Program-made: the position numbers and the translations under genes
Source of the DNA: DAOVRL01 sp964459805
Lineage (GTDB): Bacteria > Planctomycetota > Phycisphaerae > Sedimentisphaerales > Anaerobacaceae
DNA: 46,683 bases
Direction: 5' to 3'
Assembly (NCBI GenBank): GCA_964459805.1
Contig: CAYWOD010000003.1
Coordinates: forward strand, 1 to 46,683
The notes under the pieces: model-generated
Database searches by the model: none
The model's input: only the letters and a program-made list of their open reading frames with translations
Told to the model about the DNA's origin: nothing
Shown: positions 1-6,962 of the stretch, piece by piece
Numbering within the stretch: position 1 is the stretch's first letter
Layout of the letters: every line of letters begins with the position of its first letter

Positions 1-1
1 C

Positions 2-169
2 TATAAGCAAACGCATCAGGTTGAGGTCGATAAGAAAATGCTGGCCGAGCTGCCTGTTAGGAGAGACACCCGCCGAGGCAAGCAACTGCTGGATTTGCCG
101 CTTAGTCTGCATCAGGAGGAATTCAGAATGGAGAATTTAGAATTTGGATACGTTTCATTTCCGACCTGA
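2..169 (+). CDS. C-terminal end of an unidentified protein (partial)
   Basis: An open frame enters from the left edge and runs 55 codons to a TGA at 167-169. The visible residues are charged and end in LSLHQEEFRMENLEFGYV. The last 15 or so residues are encoded by a heptamer repeat (120-147), so the original stop codon may have been lost to repeat insertion. The end overlaps the convergent pdxA-fusion ORF by about 15 bases. No family is recognised from this fragment. It has no visible start, so its reality depends on the sequence to the left. Confidence 0.45.
   Translation, partial: YKQTHQVEVDKKMLAELPVRRDTRRGKQLLDLPLSLHQEEFRMENLEFGYVSFPT
120..147 (+). repeat. Tandem heptamer repeat, left flank of the four-helix-bundle ORF
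   Basis: Four consecutive 7-bp units of the type AATNNAG (120-126, 127-133, 134-140, 141-147) are read on the plus strand. The same unit type occurs at 589-622 on the minus strand, so the two arrays form inverted flanks around the four-helix-bundle coding segment at 155-565. Confidence 0.8.
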
Positions 170-565
170 CCTTTTCTCACCCCCGGATTTACTGTCAGCT
201 CGGGATGTTTTTACGATTGTGGTCAAGATTGCAACCAGTTCATTCGCTTCGTCGGACAAGTCGCTTAGCTTGTCAGTGGGAACAACATCTGTTTTCATGA
301 AGAGGCGAAGCCAATAGTAGGCCTCTCGGGCTTCTTTAAGAGCGATATTACATTTCGAGATGAAATCGGCCTTGCTTTGTGCTCCCGTAGCCTCTTCCAA
401 ATTGGCCCCAATCGATGTGCCCGAGCGTAAAAGCTGTCTGCCCAGAATCTCTCCACTTCCTCGGCTCTTTGCAATGAACTCGTAGAGTTTTACGATTCGG
501 CAGGCAAAAGAGAAGGTTCTCTCCTGAATATCCCTTTCTTGACACTTCCCTTGGTTTTCATTCAT
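155..565 (-). other. Four-helix-bundle (S23/IVP-type) ORF, possible independent start inside the pdxA frame
   Basis: An in-frame ATG at 565 opens 136 residues that match the usual length and layout of stand-alone four-helix-bundle proteins: an initial aromatic/charged helix, RSGTSIGANLEEA, KADFISKCNIALKEA and a YYWLRL segment. Purine-rich AGAAGAGAGAGC just upstream could act as a ribosome site. In known families this fold occurs in 23S rRNA intervening sequences and as the Avd accessory protein of diversity-generating retroelements. Its role here is unknown. It lies between inverted heptamer arrays and looks like an insertion that captured the 3' end of pdxA. Confidence 0.75.
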
Positions 566-1642
566 TGCTCTCTCTTCTTGCTGAGCCACCAATTCTCCAT
601 TCTCAATTTTTAATTCTAAATTCTTCTTTGTACTGGCCATTTGTACGGCGGTAATTATGGCAGCTTTCATGCTGGCTGGGCCGGCGATGTTTTGGCCGGC
701 GATATCGAAGGCCGTTCCGTGACAGGGCGAGGTCCGGATGATGGGTATGCCGATCGTTACGTTGACCGCCTGGGCAAAATCGAGCAGCTTGACGGGAATC
801 ATGCCCTGGTCGTGATACATTGCCACGACTCCGTCGAATTCGCCGCGGGCGGCCCGGAGGAAGAGCGTGTCGGCACTGAACGGGCCGAGGCAGTTTATTC
901 CGTGGTGCTGTGCCAAGCCGATTGCGGGCGAAATTATGCGCTGCTCTTCGTCGCCGAATTGGCCGTCCTCGCCGGCGTGCGGATTCAGTGCCGCAACGCC
1001 GATTTTCGGATTATCCAGGTCGAAGTACTCCTTCAGTGCGTCATTTAACAGATCTATCGGCTCGAAGACGCAGCCGATGGTGAACTTGTTCCGGACCTCG
1101 AAGAGGGCCTCGTGAGTTGTTGCCAGGGCCAGTTTCAGCGGCCCGGCGACGAACATCATCGCCTTGCGTGGGGATTTGCAGCGTTCGGCCAACATTTCGG
1201 TGTGTCCCGGCCAGGTGGCGCCGGCGAGCTTCCAGCTTTTCTTGCTGATCGGTGCGGTAACGACGGCGTCTATGATGCCGTCCAGCGCCGCGTCAACGGC
1301 ATCGAGGCAGAACCTTACCGATGCCTCGCCGGCAAACTTGCTGGGGCCCTTGATCCAGGACGGTACGGAATACTCATCATAGTCGGCCACGACGACCTTG
1401 AAGGGATATTCGCGGCTGATCTTTTCGTGCTGGTGGCGTCCCCAGAAAGGCTCAATCTCGGCGGCGTCGGCGGCGTAACAAAGCTGCTCGTTCATACCGA
1501 AGACGATAAACTTGGCCGCCTTGCGAATATCCGGGTCGGCCAGCGCCTTGACAACTATCTCCGGACCGATACCCGCAGCATCGCCCATAGTGATACCGAT
1601 GACCATTTGATCGCTTATCGAATTGTTGCCGTCGCCTTTCAT
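155..1642 (-). CDS. pdxA: 4-hydroxythreonine-4-phosphate dehydrogenase PdxA with C-terminal four-helix-bundle fusion
   Basis: The N-terminal ~340 residues are PdxA, which oxidises 4-phosphohydroxy-L-threonine in cytosolic pyridoxal phosphate synthesis. Seen: ITMGDAAGIGPE near the start and three metal-ligand histidines in PGHTEML, NPHAGEDG and MYHDQGM. The ATG at 1642 is preferred over the upstream TTG at 1663; ATG 1606 is also possible. PdxA normally ends near residue 340. Here the frame continues through a linker encoded by heptamer repeats into ~136 residues of a four-helix-bundle protein of the 23S rRNA intervening-sequence (S23) type, with SGTSIGANLEEA and KEAREAYYWL. The gene follows ribE on the same strand after 38 bases. 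The PdxA call is firm. Whether one fused chain is made, or the tail starts separately at 565, is open. Confidence 0.93.
   Translation of the reverse strand: MKGDGNNSISDQMVIGITMGDAAGIGPEIVVKALADPDIRKAAKFIVFGMNEQLCYAADAAEIEPFWGRHQHEKISREYPFKVVVADYDEYSVPSWIKGPSKFAGEASVRFCLDAVDAALDGIIDAVVTAPISKKSWKLAGATWPGHTEMLAERCKSPRKAMMFVAGPLKLALATTHEALFEVRNKFTIGCVFEPIDLLNDALKEYFDLDNPKIGVAALNPHAGEDGQFGDEEQRIISPAIGLAQHHGINCLGPFSADTLFLRAARGEFDGVVAMYHDQGMIPVKLLDFAQAVNVTIGIPIIRTSPCHGTAFDIAGQNIAGPASMKAAIITAVQMASTKKNLELKIENGELVAQQEERAMNENQGKCQERDIQERTFSFACRIVKLYEFIAKSRGSGEILGRQLLRSGTSIGANLEEATGAQSKADFISKCNIALKEAREAYYWLRLFMKTDVVPTDKLSDLSDEANELVAILTTIVKTSRADSKSGGEKRSGRK
589..622 (-). repeat. Tandem heptamer repeat, right flank of the four-helix-bundle ORF
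   Basis: Five 7-bp units of the AATNNAG type are read on the minus strand (616-622, 609-615, 602-608, 595-601 and a partial at 589-594). They are translated as the linker LELKIENGEL between PdxA and the four-helix bundle. Their orientation is inverted relative to the array at 120-147. Confidence 0.8.
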
Positions 1643-1680
1643 AATAACCTTTGGCTTCTGCAATCAGCCACGAACGCCGG

Positions 1681-2322
1681 CTAAAAGCCCAGTTCTTTTA
1701 GTCTTTCGGCTGTTAGCCGGTGGGAGTGCGGCAAAATCTTTTCGAGCTGTTTCTTGACGGTTTTAACTATTATATCGGTTTCGATATTCACCAAATCGCC
1801 GATTTTTGCGCTGCCGAGTGTCGTTTCTTTCAGTGTTTGTGGTATCAGCGCAACGGTGAAGGTGCTCTCGTCCAGACCGGCTATCGTCAAACTTATCCCG
1901 TCCACGGCAACCGAGCCTTTGGGTACCATTTGGTCGAGCAGCTCCGGCCCCGCGGCAAATTCTATATCGACAAATTCACCGTGCCTCTCAATTGCCTTAA
2001 TCGTTGCGACCCCGTCGATATGGCCCTGGACGAAATGTCCGCCGAACCGGTCCGCTGGTTTGATAGCCCTCTCGACGTTGACCTGCGACGACGCCCTCAA
2101 TCGGCCAAGGGCCGATTTTGCCAATGTTTCAGTGCTGACGTCGAAGGTCGCGACGGCCCCGTCGAGCTTTGCAATTGTAAGGCAGACGCCGTTTACGGCT
2201 ATGCTATCGCCGATTTTGGCGTCCTGGGCCAGGCCGCCCAGATCTACAGTCAGCAGTATCGCCTTTGCGCTCGCACGGGCCGATTTTACCGTGCAAATTG
2301 ACTCTATTAGCCCTGTGAACAT
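1681..2322 (-). CDS. ribE: Riboflavin synthase, alpha chain
   Basis: Catalyses the dismutation of two 6,7-dimethyl-8-ribityllumazine molecules to riboflavin in the cytosol. The 213-residue length is normal. It starts with the diagnostic MFTGLIES and shows the duplicated lumazine-binding barrel: IAVNGVCLTI in the first half and FVQGHIDGVA followed by VAVDGISLTI in the second. The ATG at 2322 is fixed by the conserved N-terminus. It lies upstream of pdxA on the same strand, so two cofactor genes may share a transcript. No FMN riboswitch is visible in the 137 bases upstream. No other rib genes are in the window. Confidence 0.97.
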   Translation of the reverse strand: MFTGLIESICTVKSARASAKAILLTVDLGGLAQDAKIGDSIAVNGVCLTIAKLDGAVATFDVSTETLAKSALGRLRASSQVNVERAIKPADRFGGHFVQGHIDGVATIKAIERHGEFVDIEFAAGPELLDQMVPKGSVAVDGISLTIAGLDESTFTVALIPQTLKETTLGSAKIGDLVNIETDIIVKTVKKQLEKILPHSHRLTAERLKELGF

Positions 2323-2459
2323 CTGAAATTGACCGTATATTATCTTGTCCGCTACAGGCGGATGTCCGATATTTACAATTGAAAAAGGCCAGCCAAATAG
2401 TAGAATGTATTATAAGTAATCGACGACCAATTATCAATGTTAGAAGGTGTAGGATAATT

Positions 2460-3118
2460 ATGAATACGTTTTGGCTGAAAATAGCCGGGGTAGCCGTCGC
2501 CGTCGTGGTTGTGGTAGTCCTGATAGGTGCACTCACCTCCGAGAAGGAGCCGCAGTCGCAGGAACCTGAGAAAGGCTATTGGGATCAGGTGAAGGAGGAC
2601 CGGGAGAGACTCACCGCTGAGCCACAGCCAACGGGCCCGGCCCAGGCACCCCACCAAACCAACGCCCAGCAGACAATACCGACTAACCCTCCCCAACAGC
2701 CGACGCCTCAATTCAAGAAGCTTAGCTTCGAGCAAGAGGTGGAGGCGCAACGGCTTTGGGAGTGGGTGGTAAACCAGCGAAGCATGGGAAGGCTGCCGGT
2801 GATGGGCTATGNNNNNNNNNNNNNNNNNNNNNNNNNNNNNNNNNNNNNNNNNNNNNNNNNNNNNNNNNNNNNNNNNNNNNNNNNNNNNNNNNNNNNNNNN
2901 NNNNNNNNNNNTGGGAGTGGGTGGTAAACCAGCGAAGCATGGGAAGGCTGCCGGTGATGGGCTATGGGCAGATGGTCAAGGCTTGTCGGGACATCAAGCA
3001 CCGCTGGCCGGGGAGCAAATACGCCTTCTTCGCCACAAGGGCTCTGGCGGATCTGCCTGCCAAGTACCAGAAGATGTATAACATCACCAAAAAAGAGATT
3101 GACCTTGAGAATTTCTAA
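2460..3118 (+). CDS. Membrane-anchored hypothetical protein interrupted by an assembly gap
   Basis: Starts at ATG 2460 with MNTFWLKIAG and a valine-rich membrane anchor (residues ~8-25), then a proline/glutamine-rich linker and a region with KLSFEQEVEAQRLWEWV. A run of 100 N (2812-2911) splits it. The 55 bases before the gap recur exactly after it, and the two halves are in different frames only because of the gap. Removing the N run and one copy restores one continuous 167-residue frame ending at 3118 in KEIDLENF. The collapsed C-terminal part (QMVKACRDIKHRWPGSKYA) resembles a short helical TPR-like segment, as in proteins that pair processes with tetratricopeptides. Function unknown. Confidence 0.75.
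2757..2966. repeat. 55-bp exact duplication on both sides of a 100-N scaffold gap
   Basis: 2757-2811 and 2912-2966 are identical and directly abut the 100-base N block (2812-2911). Each copy encodes WEWVVNQRSMGRLPVMGY. The most economical reading is two contigs overlapping by 55 bp that the scaffolder joined with N instead of merging. It is an artefact, not a biological repeat. Confidence 0.9.
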
Positions 3119-3162
3119 CAGGGACGCGCCAAAATAGAACCGATCCACGGAGAAACCTATCG

Positions 3163-4053
3163 ATGAGCACCGCCACGTCAATTGCGAATATACCTGTGAT
3201 TGCGATAAGCGCGGGCTGTCTGCCGGAGGCCTGGGAGAAGGCCGTGCTGGCGGTGTGGGACAAGGGGTTGGAAATTAGGACTCAATATGACAAGCCCGAT
3301 GACCCGCCGAGCAAGGACGCAACCGTTATGGTTACCGTGACTGATCCGTTCGGTGAGCCGAGGATTCACAAGAACTTTCCGGGCGGACCTGAGGAGCTTG
3401 AGTCGTATCGGCAGGAGGTGGTCGGCGGCATTCACGACCATTGGATAGACCCGGCCGCGGGCAAGTGGACATATACATATCACGAGAGGCTGTTCGCGTA
3501 CAGTCCTGTGGAGCACATACGGGACCCGAACTCGGCGAGACCTTTCGAAAAGGTTGACCAGATTCGGTATATTATTGATTATCTCTCAAAGGCCGGACAC
3601 AGCCGCAGGGCCCAGGCGATAACCTGGATGCCGACTGCGGATCCGAACACGGACGACCCGCCGTGCCTTCAACGGGTATGGTGCCGGCTGGTGGCAAATG
3701 AGACGGGCGAGCTGTCACTCAATATGAATACCCACTGGCGCAGCAGAGACCTTTACAAGGCGTGGTTTATGAATGTCTATGCCCTTACCGACCTCCAAAG
3801 GATAATCGCCGAGGGCATATCCGCAAACAGGGGCGAACCGGTGAGGGTGGGAAGGTATGTCGATATAAGCGATTCGCTGCACATTTACGGCAGCTATTTC
3901 AGCGAGGCCGCCGGTGAAGTGGAAAAAATGCGACAAGGCCCCTTTAGCGAGCGGGCCTGGCAGAGCACTCACCCGGCCTTTGAAATGATGACGCTCGAGG
4001 CAAGAGAAAACTTAGCCAAGGACCCCGACTGGTATGCAAAGGCAAAGGGATAA
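3163..4053 (+). CDS. thyA: Thymidylate synthase, ThyA family (archaeal-like divergent type)
   Basis: Probably makes dTMP from dUMP with methylenetetrahydrofolate in the cytosol. Seen in 296 residues: DDPPCLQRVWCRL with the nucleophile Cys168, HWRSRD (193-196, the phosphate-binding Arg-Ser-x-Asp), FMNVYALTDL with the conserved Asn, and DSLHIYGSYF, the counterpart of the D-x-H-x-Y dUMP site. The N-terminal half (EAWEKAVLAVWDKGLEIRTQYDKP) differs from the E. coli enzyme and is closer to what I recall of methanogen-type ThyA. It starts 44 bases after the gapped gene. Alternative: a dCMP or dUMP hydroxymethylase of the same fold, which sequence reading alone does not exclude. Confidence 0.8.
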   Translation: MSTATSIANIPVIAISAGCLPEAWEKAVLAVWDKGLEIRTQYDKPDDPPSKDATVMVTVTDPFGEPRIHKNFPGGPEELESYRQEVVGGIHDHWIDPAAGKWTYTYHERLFAYSPVEHIRDPNSARPFEKVDQIRYIIDYLSKAGHSRRAQAITWMPTADPNTDDPPCLQRVWCRLVANETGELSLNMNTHWRSRDLYKAWFMNVYALTDLQRIIAEGISANRGEPVRVGRYVDISDSLHIYGSYFSEAAGEVEKMRQGPFSERAWQSTHPAFEMMTLEARENLAKDPDWYAKAKG

Positions 4054-4111
4054 AGGCAGGTCACAAAAAATGCCGGGAGTAGGGCGAAATTCAAGATATG
4101 AGGTATGAAAT

Positions 4112-4969
4112 ATGGCTTTAATTGTTAATGGTGAAAGAATAGAAGATTCGGTTATAAAGCAGGAAGCTGAACGCTTGAGGCCGGACTATGAACGCGTGTT
4201 CACCGACCAAAGCCCCCAAGAGCGAGAAGCTCAACTGCTTGATTGGTCGAAAGAGAACGTGCTCGAAAGGATTCTGATCAATCAGGAAGCTAAGGAGAAC
4301 GGCGAGGAAATACCAAAAGAGGAGATTGAGGCCGCCCTGGCCAAGCTAAAAGAGCAATATGCAGACGCCGAGCAGCTTTACAAAGATTTTGACGCAAAAG
4401 ATGATGAGAAGATAAAAGAACAGATCGAGCTGCAGATGAGAGTTGAGCGCAAGCTCGATGATGCCTGCAAGGATTTGGCAAAGCCGTCAAAGGCGGCTAT
4501 TCGGGAATATTACGAGGAGAATAAAGAGGAATTCACATACGGTGAGCAGGCGAGAGCCGCCCACATTGTGAAATATGTTAACTGGCAAACGGATGAAGAA
4601 GCCGCTTACAATGCCATAAAGGAAGCGCACGATGAATTGAAGAGCGGCGTATCTTTTGAAGTGGTGGTTGACAAGCATACCGATTGTGCCGACAGCGGCG
4701 GCGACTTAGGCAACGTTATGAGAGGGCAAATGGTGGAGGAGTTCGAGGATGTCGTTTTCAATTTGGGTGTCGGAGAAGTAAGTGACATCTTCCGCACGCG
4801 TTTCGGATTTCACATAGCCAAGGTGTACGACAAAAAGCCCGCTGCCGTGGCCGAGCTTGAAGAGGTGCAGAGCCAAATAGTTGACGCTCTTGAGGGCCAG
4901 ATTCGAGAAGAAACCGTTAATAAGTTCATTGACGGACTCAAAAGCAAGGCCAAGATCGAAGAACTCTGA
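4112..4969 (+). CDS. Parvulin-type peptidyl-prolyl cis-trans isomerase
   Basis: 285 residues. The N-terminal ~130 residues are helical and charged (SurA-N/trigger-factor-like, with ENVLERILINQEAKENG). They are followed by a PpiC rotamase domain (residues ~145-250) with ARAAHIVK, SFEVVVDKHTDCADSGGDLG, EEFEDVVFNLGVGEVSDI and FGFHIAKV. The family catalyses proline isomerisation and chaperones folding. No signal peptide is visible, so a cytosolic location is inferred, unlike SurA. The ATG sits inside a short heptamer-like stretch (4096-4115), which leaves the ribosome site unclear. A terminator lies about 400 bases downstream. Confidence 0.88.
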   Translation: MALIVNGERIEDSVIKQEAERLRPDYERVFTDQSPQEREAQLLDWSKENVLERILINQEAKENGEEIPKEEIEAALAKLKEQYADAEQLYKDFDAKDDEKIKEQIELQMRVERKLDDACKDLAKPSKAAIREYYEENKEEFTYGEQARAAHIVKYVNWQTDEEAAYNAIKEAHDELKSGVSFEVVVDKHTDCADSGGDLGNVMRGQMVEEFEDVVFNLGVGEVSDIFRTRFGFHIAKVYDKKPAAVAELEEVQSQIVDALEGQIREETVNKFIDGLKSKAKIEEL

Positions 4970-5364
4970 CCGAACAGCCAAGGCTCACATTGCAAAATGC
5001 CCTGTACGTTGTAAAGCTCAAGTGCTTTGTTCCGGCACTGTGAATAGTCTTTAGCCACAGACTCCTCGCCATCAGTCTTATCGGGCTGTCAAAAAATCCC
5101 AAAAAAGTCGCCATAGCGATTTGTCCGACATGGATTTTTCTATTAGACTTTACTTGAGGTTGGGCAAATAAAGCGGGCAATAGCCAAAGCATTACGTCTG
5201 GCAGCCTCATCACAAAAACCTGGCTCAACCATTTAATCCTGCCGCGTGGGGCTAAACCATAGCACAGGACCCCCAGGCAGGAGCAAATAAGAAGGTCTTG
5301 GCGATAATTCGAGGCGTTCGGCCAAGGCCTTTCCAGGGGGCTATATAAGTTTCTTTCCGAGTTG

Positions 5365-5396
5365 GCCTCTGCGCGTTCTGCGCAGAGGCTTTTTTT
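5365..5396 (+). terminator. Rho-independent terminator
   Basis: A perfect 10-bp GC-rich stem (GCCTCTGCGC, 5365-5374, with its complement at 5380-5389) and a 5-base loop are followed by seven T (5390-5396). It lies ~395 bases beyond the end of the parvulin gene. Either the transcript has a long 3' tail or an untranslated RNA ends here. The stretch 4970-5364 otherwise shows no convincing gene. Confidence 0.8.
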
Positions 5397-5515
5397 CAAA
5401 AAATTCTGGTGACGAAGAATGCCGTGAATTTTTCGTAAGTTTCTTTCCTTAGTGCTTGTGCAGCCTCGAATTAGGAGCGGCAAGAAATAAAACCTAACAA
5501 CCTCCGACCTAGGCC

Positions 5516-5542
5516 CTCGGCCAACCGACCGAGATTTTTTTT
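5516..5542 (+). terminator. Possible weak terminator overlapping the nrdR promoter
   Basis: A 5-bp stem (CTCGG, 5516-5520, with CCGAG, 5529-5533) and an 8-base loop are followed by eight T at 5535-5542. The stem is short, so this may be only a T-tract in front of the TTGACA element. Confidence 0.3.
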
Positions 5543-5568
5543 GACATACTATATATTGGTCTTACAAT
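5541..5568 (+). promoter_or_regulatory. Sigma70-type promoter upstream of nrdR
   Basis: TTGACA (5541-5546), a 16-base spacer and TACAAT (5563-5568) form a near-consensus promoter. It would give a leader of roughly 115 bases before the nrdR start at 5693. Confidence 0.6.
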
Positions 5569-5692
5569 ACGTGTACTGTCCAGATGTGGTGTTATCTTGA
5601 TGAGCTTCAGGAAGCGTGTCTCGTGAATTGTCAGGCGCAAGAGCACAAGCGTATCTCGAACAGCCAGGGCAATACGAGGTGCAATTTACGAA

Positions 5693-6181
5693 ATGAGATG
5701 TCCTTTTTGCAAGGAAGATCGGGATAGAGTTATCGATTCGCGTTCGAGCGATGGGGGTCGAGTTATCAGGCGGCGGCGTCAGTGCCTGATGTGCAAGAGG
5801 CGCTTTACGACCTATGAGAAAATAGGTGAGAGCTTCAAGCTCTGGGTTGTGAAAAAGGACAGATCTCGGGTCCCCTATGAGAGGGACAAGATAATTTGTG
5901 GTTTGCAGAAGGCTTGTTATAAGAGACCTGTCTCGGCAGAGCAGATTCAACAGATAGCCGACAAAGTTGAAGAGAAAATATTTCGGAATTTTGATAAGGA
6001 GGTTACATCGGCGTTCATCGGTGAAAGTGTGATGGAACAGTTGGGCAGGGTTGATAAGGTAGCGTATATTCGCTTCGCCAGTGTTTATCGTGACTTCAGG
6101 GATGCCGGCGAACTGATCAAGGAGGTCAGTGAGATTATTGGGCAGGCTGAGCCGACCGGTCAGCCGATGCTTTTTGAATAG
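5693..6181 (+). CDS. nrdR: Transcriptional repressor NrdR
   Basis: 162 residues, with a zinc ribbon (MRCPFC at residues 1-6 and CLMC at 31-34) followed by RRFTTYEKIGES, then an ATP-cone (residues ~50-140; KLWVVKKDRSRVPYERDKI and IRFASVYRDF). NrdR senses ATP/dATP and represses ribonucleotide reductase genes. No reductase gene is in the window, but the next gene on the same strand is another ATP-cone protein. A good promoter (TTGACA/TACAAT) lies ~115 bases upstream. Length and motifs are standard. Confidence 0.96.
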   Translation: MRCPFCKEDRDRVIDSRSSDGGRVIRRRRQCLMCKRRFTTYEKIGESFKLWVVKKDRSRVPYERDKIICGLQKACYKRPVSAEQIQQIADKVEEKIFRNFDKEVTSAFIGESVMEQLGRVDKVAYIRFASVYRDFRDAGELIKEVSEIIGQAEPTGQPMLFE

Positions 6182-6305
6182 TAATTGGGAGAATCCCAAA
6201 GTCAAAGAGTAGAGACCCCCGTCCCCGTCCATAAGAGGCAGGGATGGAGTCTTGTGGTACTTCGTTTTGTTGTTAACTTTTTTGCAAGGAGGCAAAAAGG
6301 AGGAG

Positions 6306-6887
6306 ATGCAGACACAGCTCAAAGTCATAAAGGAAGATGGCTCTGTCGAAGAGTATCTGCACACAAAAGTCATGGGGACCATCAGCAACGCTCTTGCAAG
6401 CGTTGGCCAAGCGGATATGTACATGGCCGAACAGTTTGCCGAGGTGGTGACCTATTTTCTTTATCACAGGCAAGAGCATCGGGACGTAACAAGCAGCGAG
6501 ATATTTTCCATAATCAAGGCGGTTCTGACGGCCACGCAGTACGAGGAGGCCGCTATTGTCCTGAGTGAATGCCATTTCGAACGCAGGCTCAAGCGGTCTC
6601 GAATTCAGGTTGTTTCGATTGACATTCAGGAGCTGAGAGACGCCAAGTTACTTACCCGGGCCGAGGAGCTGGATGGCAAATGCCGGTGGGACAAATCGAG
6701 AATAGTGCAAGACCTGATAACCGAACACGGTATTTGCCGGCAAACCGCGCGAATGATTGGCTCGATGGTGGAGGAGAAGATTTTCAGCATGGGAATTACA
6801 CTCGTCCCGGCCAGCTTGATAAAGCAGCTTGTCTTAGGCGATGCCGCAGCCGTCCTGCGCGCACAGGAGCAGCTCCAAACCACCTGA
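6306..6887 (+). CDS. ATP-cone protein without a catalytic domain
   Basis: Start chosen at ATG 6306, directly behind an AAGGAGGAG tract; a TTG at 6252 would add 18 non-conserved residues. The 193-residue protein has an N-terminal ATP-cone (LKVIKEDGSVEEYLHTKV, then SEIFSIIKAVL and ECHFERRLKRSRI). A second ATP-cone-like half follows (KCRWDKSRIVQDLITEHGI, ARMIGSMVEEKI, PASLIKQLVLGD). No zinc ribbon or reductase domain is present. ATP-cones bind ATP or dATP and control ribonucleotide reductases, so a dNTP-sensing regulatory role beside NrdR is inferred. The last residues (LRAQEQLQTT) are a short tail. Confidence 0.75.
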   Translation: MQTQLKVIKEDGSVEEYLHTKVMGTISNALASVGQADMYMAEQFAEVVTYFLYHRQEHRDVTSSEIFSIIKAVLTATQYEEAAIVLSECHFERRLKRSRIQVVSIDIQELRDAKLLTRAEELDGKCRWDKSRIVQDLITEHGICRQTARMIGSMVEEKIFSMGITLVPASLIKQLVLGDAAAVLRAQEQLQTT

Positions 6888-6962
6888 CGCCGTGTGTCTA
6901 TCCTGCGATTTTTGGATTAGTTTACATCTTCTATTCTTGTACCATCGTCTGGTAGAGGAGGA

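Noticed and set aside
641..1684. Long plus-strand frames opposite pdxA
   Set aside because: They lie antisense to the conserved PdxA frame and show no family motifs; they are shadows of a GC-rich gene.
2323..2459. FMN riboswitch upstream of ribE
   Set aside because: No RFN-element core such as AGGGC...GATTCCG is visible in this gap.
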